A stretch of 64,000 bases of DNA, from NCBI RefSeq assembly GCF_002234575.2, contig NZ_CP022464.2, forward strand, positions 4,898,001-4,962,000, given 5' to 3'. Source of the stretch: Enterocloster bolteae. GTDB lineage: Bacteria > Bacillota > Clostridia > Lachnospirales > Lachnospiraceae. Made by a program: the position numbers and the translations under genes. The notes under the pieces are model-generated. The model searched no databases and was not told the DNA's origin. It worked only from the letters and a program-made list of their open reading frames with translations. Shown piece after piece: positions 52,751-62,360 of this stretch (its first letter is position 1; every line of letters begins with the position of its first letter).

Positions 52751-52816
52751 GTCTTTCTTTTCACTCCGGCTCCCCCTTTGCAATTTAAATCCCACCAATT
52801 CGCCCTGTCTGTTTCC

Positions 52817-52845
52817 ATTTTATCATCCCGACATATTTCAGGCAA
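52817..52845 (-). promoter_or_regulatory. Promoter of the glycine-rich surface protein gene
   Basis: TTGCCT (52845-52840) and TAAAAT (52822-52817) with a 17-base spacer; the predicted start is near 52810, before the chosen start codon at 52750. Confidence 0.55.
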
Positions 52846-52922
52846 TGTGATTCTGAAATGGGAAAGGCATGGAATATCAGGCTGTCTTGGTGGGAATTAT
52901 ATGATATCTGTAATGCATTCTC

Positions 52923-53529
52923 TTACAGATACAGGTTCATCTGATTGTTTCCATTCTGGAAACGATGGCTGTACTGGCGCACCATCCTGGAGAGCAGCAC
53001 CATGGACAGTGAATCGGCACAGTCCATAAACGGGTTAAATGCATTGCCTCCATATGTCACTGTCACCAGGCAGGATTCATCCGCCTCAGACACCTCAACC
53101 GCAAAGCCCAAACGTATCTCATCCCCCATACGCCCCAGCAGTGTCTGGACACACAGTTCCTCAAAGATAAGTTCAATATTGTTGATATGCCTCTGGGAAA
53201 GAATCTGCCTGCGTCCAAATTCCTCAATGGCCGTATTGATTTCGATGTAGTCAAAACGCCGGGATGTAATCTCCTGTTCAAAGACTTCGAGCCCTTTGAC
53301 AAAGGCCCTGGTACGCTCCTTTTTTGGATGGCCGAAAATCTGTTCCGGAGGACCGTCCTCATATAGTTCTCCCTGGTCCATATAAAAGATGCGGGAGGAA
53401 ACATCCCAGACAAATTTCATCTCATGGGTAACAATCAGCATGGTGAGCCCTTCCCCTGCCAGGGCGCGTATGACGGAAAGCACCTCACCCGCCATGGCAG
53501 GATCCAGGACGGATGTTGGCTCGTCAGGA
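52923..53529 (-). pseudogene. Remnant of an amino-acid ABC ATPase fused to a kinase-like ATPase domain
   Basis: The frame 52923-53495 (190 residues) opens at Met in the middle of an ATPase. Reading on upstream in the same frame gives 'PDEPTSVLDPAMAGEVL', the end of Walker B and D-loop, then sequence unlike an ATPase. Downstream are the H-loop 'IVTHEMKFVWDV' and a C-terminal domain of about 100 residues with 'INNIELIFEELC' and 'YGGNAFNPF', similar to GHKL/anti-sigma ATPases. Walker A and signature are gone, so transport ATPase function is lost. The 5' part was probably deleted. Confidence 0.7.
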
Positions 53530-53603
53530 ATGCTTCCGTGCTCCCGGTAAATTCCACCTGCACCCGGGCATCCTGATTCACCAGGTCTTGTACTCCGGGC
53601 CCC

Positions 53604-54230
53604 CTAAAATGGAAGGCGGACCCTCTGCCCCTTATACAGCCAGTAAATCAGCCCATAGAGTACCAATGGCATAGCCATACCGATATAATCATAATCTGAC
53701 TGAATCAACAGGTTGAACAGGGCATGCATGGTGATGGAAATGGACAGAAGCCCGAAGGTTCCGGTGTAGAACAGCTTTTTTTGTTTTTTAACGTATGTGA
53801 TTCCGGTTCCCGCCACCACGGTGCACAGTCCGTGCATCAGGCTGGCGGAGAAGCCTCTTGCCGTGGCCCACAGTACGGTTACCGATCCCACGTTGTCAAT
53901 TAAGATCATGGAATTTTCCAGAATGGCAAAGCCCACGCCCACCGCCATGGCAATCGGGAGCACCCTGTTTCTCCGGTCATCCAGTAAAACCGCGTACAAA
54001 AGCACCGGCATTGCCTTGAGCAATTCCTCCGTCATGGGCGGAACCAGCTCGGAAAAGCTTCTGGCGCTCAGTCCTGTCATGGGATACACGATGGTATTGA
54101 TTTCATAGGCGGACAGGGCTGTGACGGTCCCCAGAAGCATAAAACCCACTATGCAGCGCGACCTGATCTCCAGCAGCGGAAGCATCAGAAGCATGGGGAT
54201 GGTCAGGCAGAGAAATATTATATAAACCAT
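53604..54230 (-). CDS. PrsW-like membrane protease
   Basis: A 208-residue polytopic protein with the PrsW-type motifs 'MTEELLKAMP' (EExxK), 'FAILENSMIL' and two membrane His sites ('MHGLCTVV', 'MHALFNLL'). The family includes the site-1 protease of anti-sigma factors and related CPBP-like peptidases. The start at 54230 follows GGGGGTG and overlaps the upstream gene by 13 bases. Downstream of an RsbU/RsbW-type pair, it may cut a membrane regulator; the target is not known. Confidence 0.8.
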   Translation of the reverse strand: MVYIIFLCLTIPMLLMLPLLEIRSRCIVGFMLLGTVTALSAYEINTIVYPMTGLSARSFSELVPPMTEELLKAMPVLLYAVLLDDRRNRVLPIAMAVGVGFAILENSMILIDNVGSVTVLWATARGFSASLMHGLCTVVAGTGITYVKKQKKLFYTGTFGLLSISITMHALFNLLIQSDYDYIGMAMPLVLYGLIYWLYKGQRVRLPF

Positions 54231-54856
54231 TTGCGCACCCCCATTTCGGCCATTGGCAGCAGCGTCATAAGAAGCACCGACGACAGGACAGACCCGGCCG
54301 CCCGGATATCCAAACCAGAACATGCAGGGGCCTGTAAAAGGACCTGCACCATGCAGAATACGATGACACAGGCATTGTAAGGGCGCATCACCCGGATGAT
54401 TCCCAAATCCACATCCGGCAATATCAGGTGCTTGATGGAAAAATACAGGGTCGGGGCAATGGGCAGGCATAGGAGGGCATAGGTCAGGCAGGCCCCGTCC
54501 CCCAGGGTCCGCACCGAGTGGGCAAGCAGCACCAGCACCAGAAGGGGACCGGAGGCAGCAGCCAGCCTGTATCCCCGGTATCTGGCCTCGCCGCCGTCCG
54601 CCAGCCGGTTCATAGCGCCATAGTAGGAGGACAGCAGGAAGAAATAGGTTCCCATGTAACCCAATATTCCCACATGAAATCCCTCCGGTTCATGGCCATA
54701 GACCAATGCATAGCCGGCTGTGAACAGGGTTCCCAGCAGATAACTGGCCATGGCGTAGAGAAGGAGCTTAAAAAAGAGGGGCTGCTTTCTGCGGATACAC
54801 TCCCATCCCCCGTAGAGTACGCACACCAGGGCGGCTGCCAGCTTCAGGCCGGTCAC
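54218..54856 (-). CDS. Polytopic membrane protein of unknown function, GTG start
   Basis: A 212-residue protein with about seven hydrophobic segments and no family I recognise. The GTG at 54856 ('VTGLKLAAALVCV') follows AAGGAGG at 7 bases and overlaps the upstream stop as GTGA, so it is preferred to the ATG frame from 54907. It is coupled to an exported protein gene upstream and the PrsW-like gene downstream, so the three may form one membrane complex. Confidence 0.7.
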   Translation of the reverse strand: MTGLKLAAALVCVLYGGWECIRRKQPLFFKLLLYAMASYLLGTLFTAGYALVYGHEPEGFHVGILGYMGTYFFLLSSYYGAMNRLADGGEARYRGYRLAAASGPLLVLVLLAHSVRTLGDGACLTYALLCLPIAPTLYFSIKHLILPDVDLGIIRVMRPYNACVIVFCMVQVLLQAPACSGLDIRAAGSVLSSVLLMTLLPMAEMGVRKWFI

Positions 54857-55761
54857 GAATGGGCCTCCTTCCCGGATCCCGGACCTTTCTTTTTGAGAAT
54901 TCCCCACATAACAGCCATTCCGATGAACACGCCGATTATCATACTGGTAGCAATGGGCGCTGTATTCACAGCTCCTCCATGCTGGGAAAAAAGGCTCTGT
55001 CCCCTGGTAATGCCCTGGAGGGGCTTATACCCGCCCTGAAGGGATGAGGAGGCTCCCTGGCTGTAACTGTTATACTCTCCCATAAGCTCCTGCATCTTTA
55101 CCATAAGGGACTGAACCTGTGCGCCGGTTTTTTCTATATAATCCTCCAGGCCCCGTATAACAGACTTCCACTGGTCCGACGAATACAGAAGGCCCTGGTT
55201 TGACTTGGGGTACGATATCTTATTGGTATCCATGTAGAACTTCATCGTATCCGGCATGGCAATGCTTTTTCTGGAGCTCTCTGCGCTTTTTTGTATCTGC
55301 CGTGCCTGGGATAAAAAGCTGCCTGCCCTGTTCTGATCCTCCTGAATGCGGTTTATCTCATTCATATAGGGCGTCATGGTATCTTTGGTGCTGTTGGCCA
55401 GTTGTATCTGTAGCCTGGCCAGCTCAAGATTTATATTGGAAGAACTGCCTCCCCCAGAGTCCGTGCCACCTGCCCCTACCATAGCCCCGGTCATGGACGC
55501 GCCCCGGCTTTCTCCTTCCTCTGAATCAAGCCCCGGACCGCCCACGTCCATTGGCTTTAAATCCTCCACCAGCTTCTGCACATCCTCCCACGGAGCGCCT
55601 TCCTGTATTTTGTCCAGTATATCCCCGGAGGCGGCAATGCGTTCCGCTATTTCCCTTAGAATCTGATCCTGGTCTGACTGTTCCGACCCGTAGGCAGTAA
55701 ACGATATGAGCGTCATGGATGCCATGCAGGCAAGCAGACATTTCCTGATATTTATCTTCAT
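54853..55761 (-). CDS. Exported coiled-coil protein with a C-terminal TM
   Basis: A 302-residue protein with a signal peptide ('CMASMTLISFTAYG'), helical segments rich in Gln/Arg/Glu ('ELARLQIQLANSTKDTMT', 'LSQARQIQKSAESSRKS'), and a TM near the C-terminus ('SMIIGVFIGMAVMWGIL') with a short Lys-rich tail. This topology, anchored at the C-terminus, could make it a substrate of the PrsW-like protease encoded two genes on; that is inference. The family is unknown. Confidence 0.7.
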   Translation of the reverse strand: MKINIRKCLLACMASMTLISFTAYGSEQSDQDQILREIAERIAASGDILDKIQEGAPWEDVQKLVEDLKPMDVGGPGLDSEEGESRGASMTGAMVGAGGTDSGGGSSSNINLELARLQIQLANSTKDTMTPYMNEINRIQEDQNRAGSFLSQARQIQKSAESSRKSIAMPDTMKFYMDTNKISYPKSNQGLLYSSDQWKSVIRGLEDYIEKTGAQVQSLMVKMQELMGEYNSYSQGASSSLQGGYKPLQGITRGQSLFSQHGGAVNTAPIATSMIIGVFIGMAVMWGILKKKGPGSGKEAHS

Positions 55762-55806
55762 ATTTTATCTTCCTCTCTCATGACCCTTCTTCCTTTGCCC
55801 AATGGG

Positions 55807-56214
55807 TCAAAGACGTTTCATCAATGTCAATATATTACAGCCGTCCCTGTATTCATAAACAACATCATCCATGGACTTCTTCACCATGAGGATTCCCAGT
55901 CCGCCGATGTCCCGTTCCTCAGCGGAAAGGGTGGTGTCTGCATCCGGCTTGGCCAGGGGATCAAATGGCTTGCCGCTGTCTAAAAACTGAATGGTTACCT
56001 GCAGGGGATTTCCTCCCACCGCACACCGCACCGTGGCCTGCCCGATTTCGGGGTGGTATGCATACCGGGCAATATTGACATAGATTTCCTCCACTGCAAT
56101 GGAAATCTGCATCTGAATCTTCATGGAAACCCCCTGTTCCTCCAGCGCCTGTTCCACAAATTCCTGTACATGCTCCAGTTCCTCCAATGCGGCCGGTACC
56201 GTCAACTCCATCAT
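55807..56214 (-). CDS. Anti-sigma-factor-type ATPase (RsbW-like)
   Basis: A 135-residue GHKL-fold serine kinase/ATPase. N box 'AVEEIYVNIARYAY', G1 'FLDSGKPFDPLA' and G2 'GGLGILMVKKSMDDV' are present. Such proteins bind a sigma factor or a STAS partner and are countered by a PP2C phosphatase, which is encoded just upstream with a 4-base overlap. No STAS antagonist or sigma gene is seen here, so the partner must be elsewhere. Confidence 0.88.
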   Translation of the reverse strand: MMELTVPAALEELEHVQEFVEQALEEQGVSMKIQMQISIAVEEIYVNIARYAYHPEIGQATVRCAVGGNPLQVTIQFLDSGKPFDPLAKPDADTTLSAEERDIGGLGILMVKKSMDDVVYEYRDGCNILTLMKRL

Positions 56215-57860
56215 AGCGCTCCCTCCTCTGCTGGCTGTCCCCTTTTTTCTGACAGCTTTAACTTTTCTGACAGCTTTAATGCAAGCATGGTAATATCGTC
56301 AAACTGGGGCGCGTCCCCTGCAAAAGCGTCTATATCCGCCTTTACAGCAGGAAGAAGTTCTTCCGGCGCAGCGTCCTCATGAGCGGCAAGCACAGACAAA
56401 AGCCGTTCTTCACCGTAGAGTTCATTCTCCCTGTTGGCGGCCTCGGTGACGCCGTCTGTATAGAGGTACAGCGTACTGCCGGGAGACAGGTCAATTTCAC
56501 CTGACTTATACCGGATTCCCTCCATTCCGGCCAGCACGAATCCCGGCCTCAGCTTCATGTATCCGAAGCTGCCTCCTGCCTGACGCACCAGCGGCGGGTT
56601 ATGGCCCGCATTGACATAAACCATATGCCCGGTGGCAATTTCCAGAACCCCCATCCATGCGGTGACAAACAGCCCTTCCTCGTTGCTCTCGCAGAGCTGG
56701 GCATTTACCTCGCCGAATACCTCAGCCGGGGTGGCGCCTGCCTGGGTGTGGTCCTTGATCAGCGTCTTTGCGATGACCATAAACAGGGCAGCCGGCACAC
56801 CTTTGCCCGACACGTCCGCGATCACCACTGCCAGATGTCCCTGGTCCACCAGAAAGAAATCGTAAAAGTCTCCCCCCACCTCCTTGGCCGGCTGCATGGT
56901 TGCATAGATATCAAATTCCGACCGGTTTGGGAAGGCCGGGAAAATGCCCGGCAGCATGCTGGCCTGGATATGGGTGGCCACGTCCAGTTCCGCCCCGATG
57001 CGTTCCTTTTCCGCTGTCACAGCTGACAGATTCTCAATATAACTGTATAGCTCATGGGCCATGTGGCTGAAGGCTTCCCCCAGCTCCTCTATCTCATCCC
57101 CGGTCTTTACGTCCACATGGAAATTAGAAAGGTCATCCATCTGTTCGCTGACAATGGTCCTCGCCGCCTGACTCAGGCGGTTTAAGGGCCTTAAGACCGA
57201 CTGTCGGATAAAGAAAAAATATCCCACGATAAAGACAAGGAGGACTGCCAGGATGACCAGCACCACCGCGGCTGCGAAGCTCCCTATCTGCCTGTTAATC
57301 ATGTCCATGGAAATATCCACGCAGGACAGGGCCACTGGCCGGTCTGAAGAATCCCGAATAGCCACATAGGCGGAAGCCAGATAGCCGTACTCCTCATTAT
57401 CTGTTATGAGAATGGTGTCCTCACCATCCGGATGCAGATAAGCGCCCCGCATGATTTCCCTGCCGCCCTGATAATAGTCGTCCACATCCCCCAGTCTGCA
57501 TACTCCCTCCTCCCCCGTCTTTCCCACATCCCATATATAGTACATATGGTCCTCGCAGGGGATGACCACGTAAAAATACTTGATGCCTATAGTCTCCTTC
57601 ATATACAGGAGATAACGGCTTACCTGGTCGTAGTAGCTGTCTGTCTTTCGTGTCAGCGCATAGTCCTTAATGGTGTCTCCGTCAATATACTCCGCAGCTA
57701 TCTTAGCCTGGTCAAAGGCCATCTTGGTGTAATATGATTCCATGCTGCGGCGGTACTGCCGTGTGATGACAAGACACAGGGTTATCATCAGGACCACGGT
57801 CATTGCAATCAGTCCTATAAGGAACTTAAGCTGCAGCTTTCCTTTTTTTCTGCTTCTCAT
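56211..57860 (-). CDS. Membrane PP2C-type (RsbU/SpoIIE) serine phosphatase
   Basis: A 549-residue protein. TM1 is near 13-35, followed by an extracytoplasmic sensor of about 160 residues, TM2 near 205-230, HAMP, a helical linker ('VATHIQASMLPGIFPAFP', usual before this domain) and a SpoIIE domain. The metal sites are Asp in 'VGGDFYDFF' and 'VIADVSGKGVPAALFM'. It should dephosphorylate a STAS antagonist. The start at 57860 follows GGAGG and overlaps the formyltransferase stop. The RsbW-like gene follows. Confidence 0.92.
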   Translation of the reverse strand: MRSRKKGKLQLKFLIGLIAMTVVLMITLCLVITRQYRRSMESYYTKMAFDQAKIAAEYIDGDTIKDYALTRKTDSYYDQVSRYLLYMKETIGIKYFYVVIPCEDHMYYIWDVGKTGEEGVCRLGDVDDYYQGGREIMRGAYLHPDGEDTILITDNEEYGYLASAYVAIRDSSDRPVALSCVDISMDMINRQIGSFAAAVVLVILAVLLVFIVGYFFFIRQSVLRPLNRLSQAARTIVSEQMDDLSNFHVDVKTGDEIEELGEAFSHMAHELYSYIENLSAVTAEKERIGAELDVATHIQASMLPGIFPAFPNRSEFDIYATMQPAKEVGGDFYDFFLVDQGHLAVVIADVSGKGVPAALFMVIAKTLIKDHTQAGATPAEVFGEVNAQLCESNEEGLFVTAWMGVLEIATGHMVYVNAGHNPPLVRQAGGSFGYMKLRPGFVLAGMEGIRYKSGEIDLSPGSTLYLYTDGVTEAANRENELYGEERLLSVLAAHEDAAPEELLPAVKADIDAFAGDAPQFDDITMLALKLSEKLKLSEKRGQPAEEGAL

Positions 57861-57865
57861 CACGC

Positions 57866-58696
57866 CTATTCCTCCCACACCGGCACCAGGTCCAGACGCA
57901 GATGCCCGTCAGCCACGCCGTACAGCACCCTGTTTTCACGGACAAACAGATTATGGCTGTCATCCTGCCCCAGAAGCACGCTTCCTGCCGCAAATCCATC
58001 CACATAGCAGGAACGTCCGTCTATGCACACCGTAGTCATCTTATTGAAGCACCGGTACACCCCTCGGGCTTCCTCCACCGTCATGCTGTGATTCAGGGCC
58101 AGCGCCTCCTTCTTGGGACGGTTCCAGTAGGGAAGCTTCTCCTTCTGGGGCCTGGCATTTGACCATACCCTGTCAAAATCCTCCATCAGCTCTTTTACCA
58201 TGGAAAGGGCCTGGCGCCCGCTCTTTAAATAAATATCCACGCTGTCATTACCCGGCTGTATGTCATACTTCCTTTGGGCCAGGATGTCCCCCCGGTCCAG
58301 GGACTTTGCAATCTTATGCATGGTCACGCCGCTTCTCCCCAGCCCGCGCTCCATGGCACACTCAACGGGATAGTAGCTGCGCCCCTCAGGAAGCAAGGAG
58401 CTGTGAATGTTGACGCCGTAAAACCGGCTGTCATCCGGCACAGGAATTTTGTGGCTGTATTCCGCCACAAAAAACAATTCACAGCCCTCCTTTTCCATAT
58501 AGGAGAGCATCTCATCTTCTGTGATCTGTCCATAACAGACAGGTATGCCTGACATGTGGGCAAGCTGGACTACATTATGCTCATTAAAATAGTCCTCCTC
58601 CATGTGGTATGTATATAACGCCAGAATTTCATGGTTCAGATGCAGGTATTCAAAAACGTCCAAAAACACATCTGACCCAAAATATACTATTTTCAC
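57866..58696 (-). CDS. Formyltransferase-family enzyme
   Basis: A 276-residue protein resembling methionyl-tRNA formyltransferase and sugar formyltransferases. It carries 'GVNIHSSLLPEGRSYYPVEC' with catalytic Asn and His, and 'DRGDILAQ' with the catalytic Asp. The start 'MKIVYFGSDVFLDVFEYLHL' is family-like. The C-terminal domain differs from Fmt (no clear tRNA-binding barrel), so a sugar nucleotide or amine may be the acceptor. It precedes the phosphatase gene closely. Confidence 0.78.
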   Translation of the reverse strand: MKIVYFGSDVFLDVFEYLHLNHEILALYTYHMEEDYFNEHNVVQLAHMSGIPVCYGQITEDEMLSYMEKEGCELFFVAEYSHKIPVPDDSRFYGVNIHSSLLPEGRSYYPVECAMERGLGRSGVTMHKIAKSLDRGDILAQRKYDIQPGNDSVDIYLKSGRQALSMVKELMEDFDRVWSNARPQKEKLPYWNRPKKEALALNHSMTVEEARGVYRCFNKMTTVCIDGRSCYVDGFAAGSVLLGQDDSHNLFVRENRVLYGVADGHLRLDLVPVWEE

Positions 58697-58712
58697 TTTA
58701 ACCTTCCTTTTT

Positions 58713-58751
58713 TATCCTTCTTAATAATATCCTTCTTATATATCCTTCTTA
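58713..58751 (-). repeat. Triple Shine-Dalgarno-like repeat before the formyltransferase gene
   Basis: TAAGAAGGATA occurs three times on the minus strand (58713-58723, 58728-58738, 58741-58751) with periods of 15 and 13 bases, followed by AAAAAAGGAAGG right before the ATG. The outermost copy overlaps the upstream stop codon. Confidence 0.7.
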
Positions 58752-61700
58752 ATTTATAATAATACCGTCCTGATTTACCTTGCAGCCGCCAACCACGGCA
58801 TTCACTGCCATGGAACCGTCAGCGTTAAAATACCACCAGTGTCCGTTCACATTCTTCCATCCGCCGGAGAACATAACACCGTCGCTGCCGAAGAAATAGA
58901 TTTTCCCGTCAATCTGCCGCAGACCCGTGTACATATATCCCCGCCTGCCGTCATACAGCTTGTGCAGATAATACCATTTTCCGCCAATCTCAATCCATCC
59001 GTCCTTCATATAACCCTTAGGATCGAAATAGTACCAGTCGTAACGGCCATTGTAATACAGATATGCCCAGCGGGCGCTTGGCCATGTGCCGTTGCTGTAG
59101 GCGTACCACCATCCAGTGTCATTCTGCATCCATCTTCCTTCCCTGACAGTACCTGAGTCATGTTCAGCCTGTACCGCTCCTGCTGTTTCCTCTGTTTCCT
59201 GGGTATAAGCGATTGCGTAGGTTGAAAATTCATCCGCCCTTATGGTCAGTGTATGATGTTCCTCCTGATACGTATTGTCCACAGCAGATACTGTTCCCCC
59301 ATGGACCTTATATACAAAGTAGGGCGCCCTGTTTCTTATCTCCTCAGGGAGCGGAATCACAATCGTGAGTTTTTTGCCTTTCAGGTCCGGTACAGGCGTC
59401 TCATGATCCCCTGCCGTCACTCCGGCGGCATTTTTTACGGTCTTTAACACCTGCAAATCCAGATACATGCCCACCTGCCCGCCGGGAGCCATCTCCTGGG
59501 CAATGCGTTCTGCATCCTGGGCCACTTCATTTCTAGGTTTATTCTCAACCCGGAGCTTGAACTCCACAGTACCGCCGTCCCTGACTACATCTGCGTCAGA
59601 TTGTGTATACAATTCACTGTGAAACAACTCATTTAATCCGCCGGCCACAACTTCCGGAGTATCCTCAGTGGCAATCTCAATTATGCTTTGTGTCTTTCCT
59701 ATGCTCATCTGTATACCGGCCACACTGTTCCCGCTTTTTATCTCCACAATCTGCGTAACGCGGTAGTATCCGTTATTAGCTACCAGATTGTAGAATCCGT
59801 CAGGCAGTCCCTCAAATTTGAATTGTCCCGGTGACTGAAGGGGACCTGCCCCGGCCTGGACCGTATTGCCCCGCTCCAGCGTTACATAAATCAATGTATC
59901 CGCCATACCGCTGTTGTCCGTCACAGTACCGCTTATTTCACCCAGGGGACCGTTTAAGGCGGCAGTCCTGAAACGTACTAATTGTTCATGGGTTTTTATT
60001 CCTCCCCCACCGTTTTCCTCATATGATATCTGCATCTTCACCTGATAATCCGTCTCCGGATCCAGTCCTGCCAGTGCTGCTTTTACAGAGACTATTTCCA
60101 TGTCCGAATCCTGGCTCAGCTCATGGTTTACAATCTGGTATCCATCTTCTGTTCCGGCTTTTTTATAGCTCACCGTCACCTCTTTTAACGGTACATTGCC
60201 CAGTAAGATGATTCCCTCCAGCATGGCGCTGTTTGGGGTGATATCCTTGGGCGCTGACAGGCTGAGTACAGGATTGTGTACTGACTCCACTAAAAATCCG
60301 CCTGGTATGACTTCCGGCATTACCTGGTAATTGTCCGCATCTCCATTGACCTGAATCTGCGTGATTCTTATATCATAGCTTCCCGCCGGGGCCTCCTTTG
60401 CATTGCCCTCGCTGGAAACAATAAGCGCTGACCTGATGGATGCTTTTACAGCATCTGTAAGGCCTTCATCTCCCGGCCATGTAACTATAAAGCCGCTGTC
60501 GCCAATGGGATCCGACTGATATACTTTGCGCCCTGATACTGTTATGGAAACCGGCTTAGGTTTGATGATATAAGATATGGCAGTGACAGAATCCTCCGTC
60601 AGCTCATATTTTTGCGCACCGCTCTCCGTAAGCGCGAATACGGCAGTATAAGAGCCTGCGCTGACAGGCGCATGGCCGACCGGTACGGACTGCCCGCTGT
60701 CTGTGGTCCGGGTATAATTTACGGTGTAATCTTCTTCCGTCAGGTCCGCCCCAGCAGAAACAGCAGAAGCTGCCTTTTCCTCCCCTGAATAGACCAGGTC
60801 AGAAGGCGCTGACAGGGTAACCGTTACATCCACTATCGGCGCAGCACCGTCGATACCCGCTGTAATCTGTCCGTTTTCAACGACTATTTCTCTTGTTACA
60901 GCCTCGCTGATAGCGCCCGCGTCATTCATAATCCATACATTAACAATGTAGGTACCGTCATCCGGGAACTCGGCTTCCCCAATCACCCCTGTGATGGTCT
61001 TCTCGCTGCCGTCAGCCAGTACACTGGCCAGATTCCTCTCCTCCTGCTGGGGCTGCCCGTCCTTTTTAATGGTATAGTAAATGGAATCAGTCCGCCCTGC
61101 TTTATCCGTAACCCTGGCATCTACCTTAATGCTCTTTTTTCCTTCTGCCTCCAGCGTAAAGCTGAACGGGTCTTTTGAAAGTACAGGCGGGTCCGCAATT
61201 TCCCCAACTGAGAAAAGAACAGAACGCGTAATACGTTCGCCCGGGGAGAGCTCCATATCTTTCCATGAGAAGGCCAGGCCGCTGTCACTTCCGATTAGAT
61301 CGTCTGCACTGGTATCGTTAAATTGATTACTCTGTCTGTCGCTATAGTATCCAAACCACATGGTAGATATATCATCCGCCCCCGGCGCCTTTTTACATGC
61401 CAGTGAAAACTGCTGCTGACTGCCTGGATCCTCCATCCTAAATCCCGTTCCGGTTCTGTAAATAGATGCTGCGTCATTGCTTCCAATCTGAATATCTGCA
61501 TTTACCCCAATACATACCCGTTCCATAGTCTTATCTGATACATTTACCAGGGTATGAGTCACCTTCAGATATTTTCCGTCGCTCACAAAATCAGCGGAAA
61601 TCCCTGCTGCCAATATCTCTCCTGATTTCAGCTCAACAAAAACCGGTTCACGTTCCAAATTTTTAATGGACGTGCAGTCCGAAAATTTTGTAGGTTCCTT

Positions 61701-62360
61701 ACCTGCGCAGACCCCCAGGTAATATCCGTTGTTACTGTAGGTGGTTTGTACATTCTTACCATCTTTTATTCCATGTACATCGTAATTGTCTGCTGATGCA
61801 GAAAGCCGGAATGATAGAACACCATTCTCTGTCTCCACAGGTTCCAGCTCATGGCTCAGGTCTGAAGAAAATGTGACTTTGATACGGGGATACTCACTCT
61901 TGCATACATCATACAACGCTCTGCCCAGTTCCAATTGATCCGTTCTGATAATAACAGAACCGGATCCTGTGATACTATTTGCAATCCCCTCAGGAACCCC
62001 TGTATTCCGGGGCAGAGAAACCACCAGCCTGCTGCCGGTCCCCAGTGCATTGCTCCCAATAGAGGTTACACTCTCCGGCACGGTTAATTCATGTAACTGT
62101 CCACATGCGTTAAATGCATTTTGACCTATACGTGCTGCCTGACCCAATTCCACAGAACAAATGGTCTTCGGAAAGATGGAACCAGACGAAACGTCCGGCA
62201 TATCTGCTATCTTTTCTTTTTCTACTGAATCACTCATAATAAATGTCTGGAGTGATACCATATTCCGCAGATAATGCCAATCACTTTCCGAAAAAGTACC
62301 TCCCAGAATCTCCAGGGAATGAATATTGTCAGAAGTCTGATCCTTCAAAGCGTCTTCCAG
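58749..62360 (-). CDS. Large surface protein, C-terminal part (after a frameshift)
   Basis: About 1200 codons in one frame, open from 62360, with no signal peptide. Parts in order: a BspA-like LRR ('RIGQNAFNACGQLHELTVPE'), a large beta-rich domain, Ig/MBG-like repeats ('APSDLVYSGEEKAASAVSAG'), an FN3-like module ('LDPETDYQVKMQISYEE'), a carboxypeptidase-regulatory-like module ('GQFKFEGLPDGFYNLVANNG'), and four or five choline-binding-type repeats at the end ('NGHWWYFNADGSM'). The first codons complete the other frame's sequence, so this is one gene with the upstream segment. It is likely an adhesin. Confidence 0.85.
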   Translation of the reverse strand: MEDALKDQTSDNIHSLEILGGTFSESDWHYLRNMVSLQTFIMSDSVEKEKIADMPDVSSGSIFPKTICSVELGQAARIGQNAFNACGQLHELTVPESVTSIGSNALGTGSRLVVSLPRNTGVPEGIANSITGSGSVIIRTDQLELGRALYDVCKSEYPRIKVTFSSDLSHELEPVETENGVLSFRLSASADNYDVHGIKDGKNVQTTYSNNGYYLGVCAGKEPTKFSDCTSIKNLEREPVFVELKSGEILAAGISADFVSDGKYLKVTHTLVNVSDKTMERVCIGVNADIQIGSNDAASIYRTGTGFRMEDPGSQQQFSLACKKAPGADDISTMWFGYYSDRQSNQFNDTSADDLIGSDSGLAFSWKDMELSPGERITRSVLFSVGEIADPPVLSKDPFSFTLEAEGKKSIKVDARVTDKAGRTDSIYYTIKKDGQPQQEERNLASVLADGSEKTITGVIGEAEFPDDGTYIVNVWIMNDAGAISEAVTREIVVENGQITAGIDGAAPIVDVTVTLSAPSDLVYSGEEKAASAVSAGADLTEEDYTVNYTRTTDSGQSVPVGHAPVSAGSYTAVFALTESGAQKYELTEDSVTAISYIIKPKPVSITVSGRKVYQSDPIGDSGFIVTWPGDEGLTDAVKASIRSALIVSSEGNAKEAPAGSYDIRITQIQVNGDADNYQVMPEVIPGGFLVESVHNPVLSLSAPKDITPNSAMLEGIILLGNVPLKEVTVSYKKAGTEDGYQIVNHELSQDSDMEIVSVKAALAGLDPETDYQVKMQISYEENGGGGIKTHEQLVRFRTAALNGPLGEISGTVTDNSGMADTLIYVTLERGNTVQAGAGPLQSPGQFKFEGLPDGFYNLVANNGYYRVTQIVEIKSGNSVAGIQMSIGKTQSIIEIATEDTPEVVAGGLNELFHSELYTQSDADVVRDGGTVEFKLRVENKPRNEVAQDAERIAQEMAPGGQVGMYLDLQVLKTVKNAAGVTAGDHETPVPDLKGKKLTIVIPLPEEIRNRAPYFVYKVHGGTVSAVDNTYQEEHHTLTIRADEFSTYAIAYTQETEETAGAVQAEHDSGTVREGRWMQNDTGWWYAYSNGTWPSARWAYLYYNGRYDWYYFDPKGYMKDGWIEIGGKWYYLHKLYDGRRGYMYTGLRQIDGKIYFFGSDGVMFSGGWKNVNGHWWYFNADGSMAVNAVVGGCKVNQDGIIIN

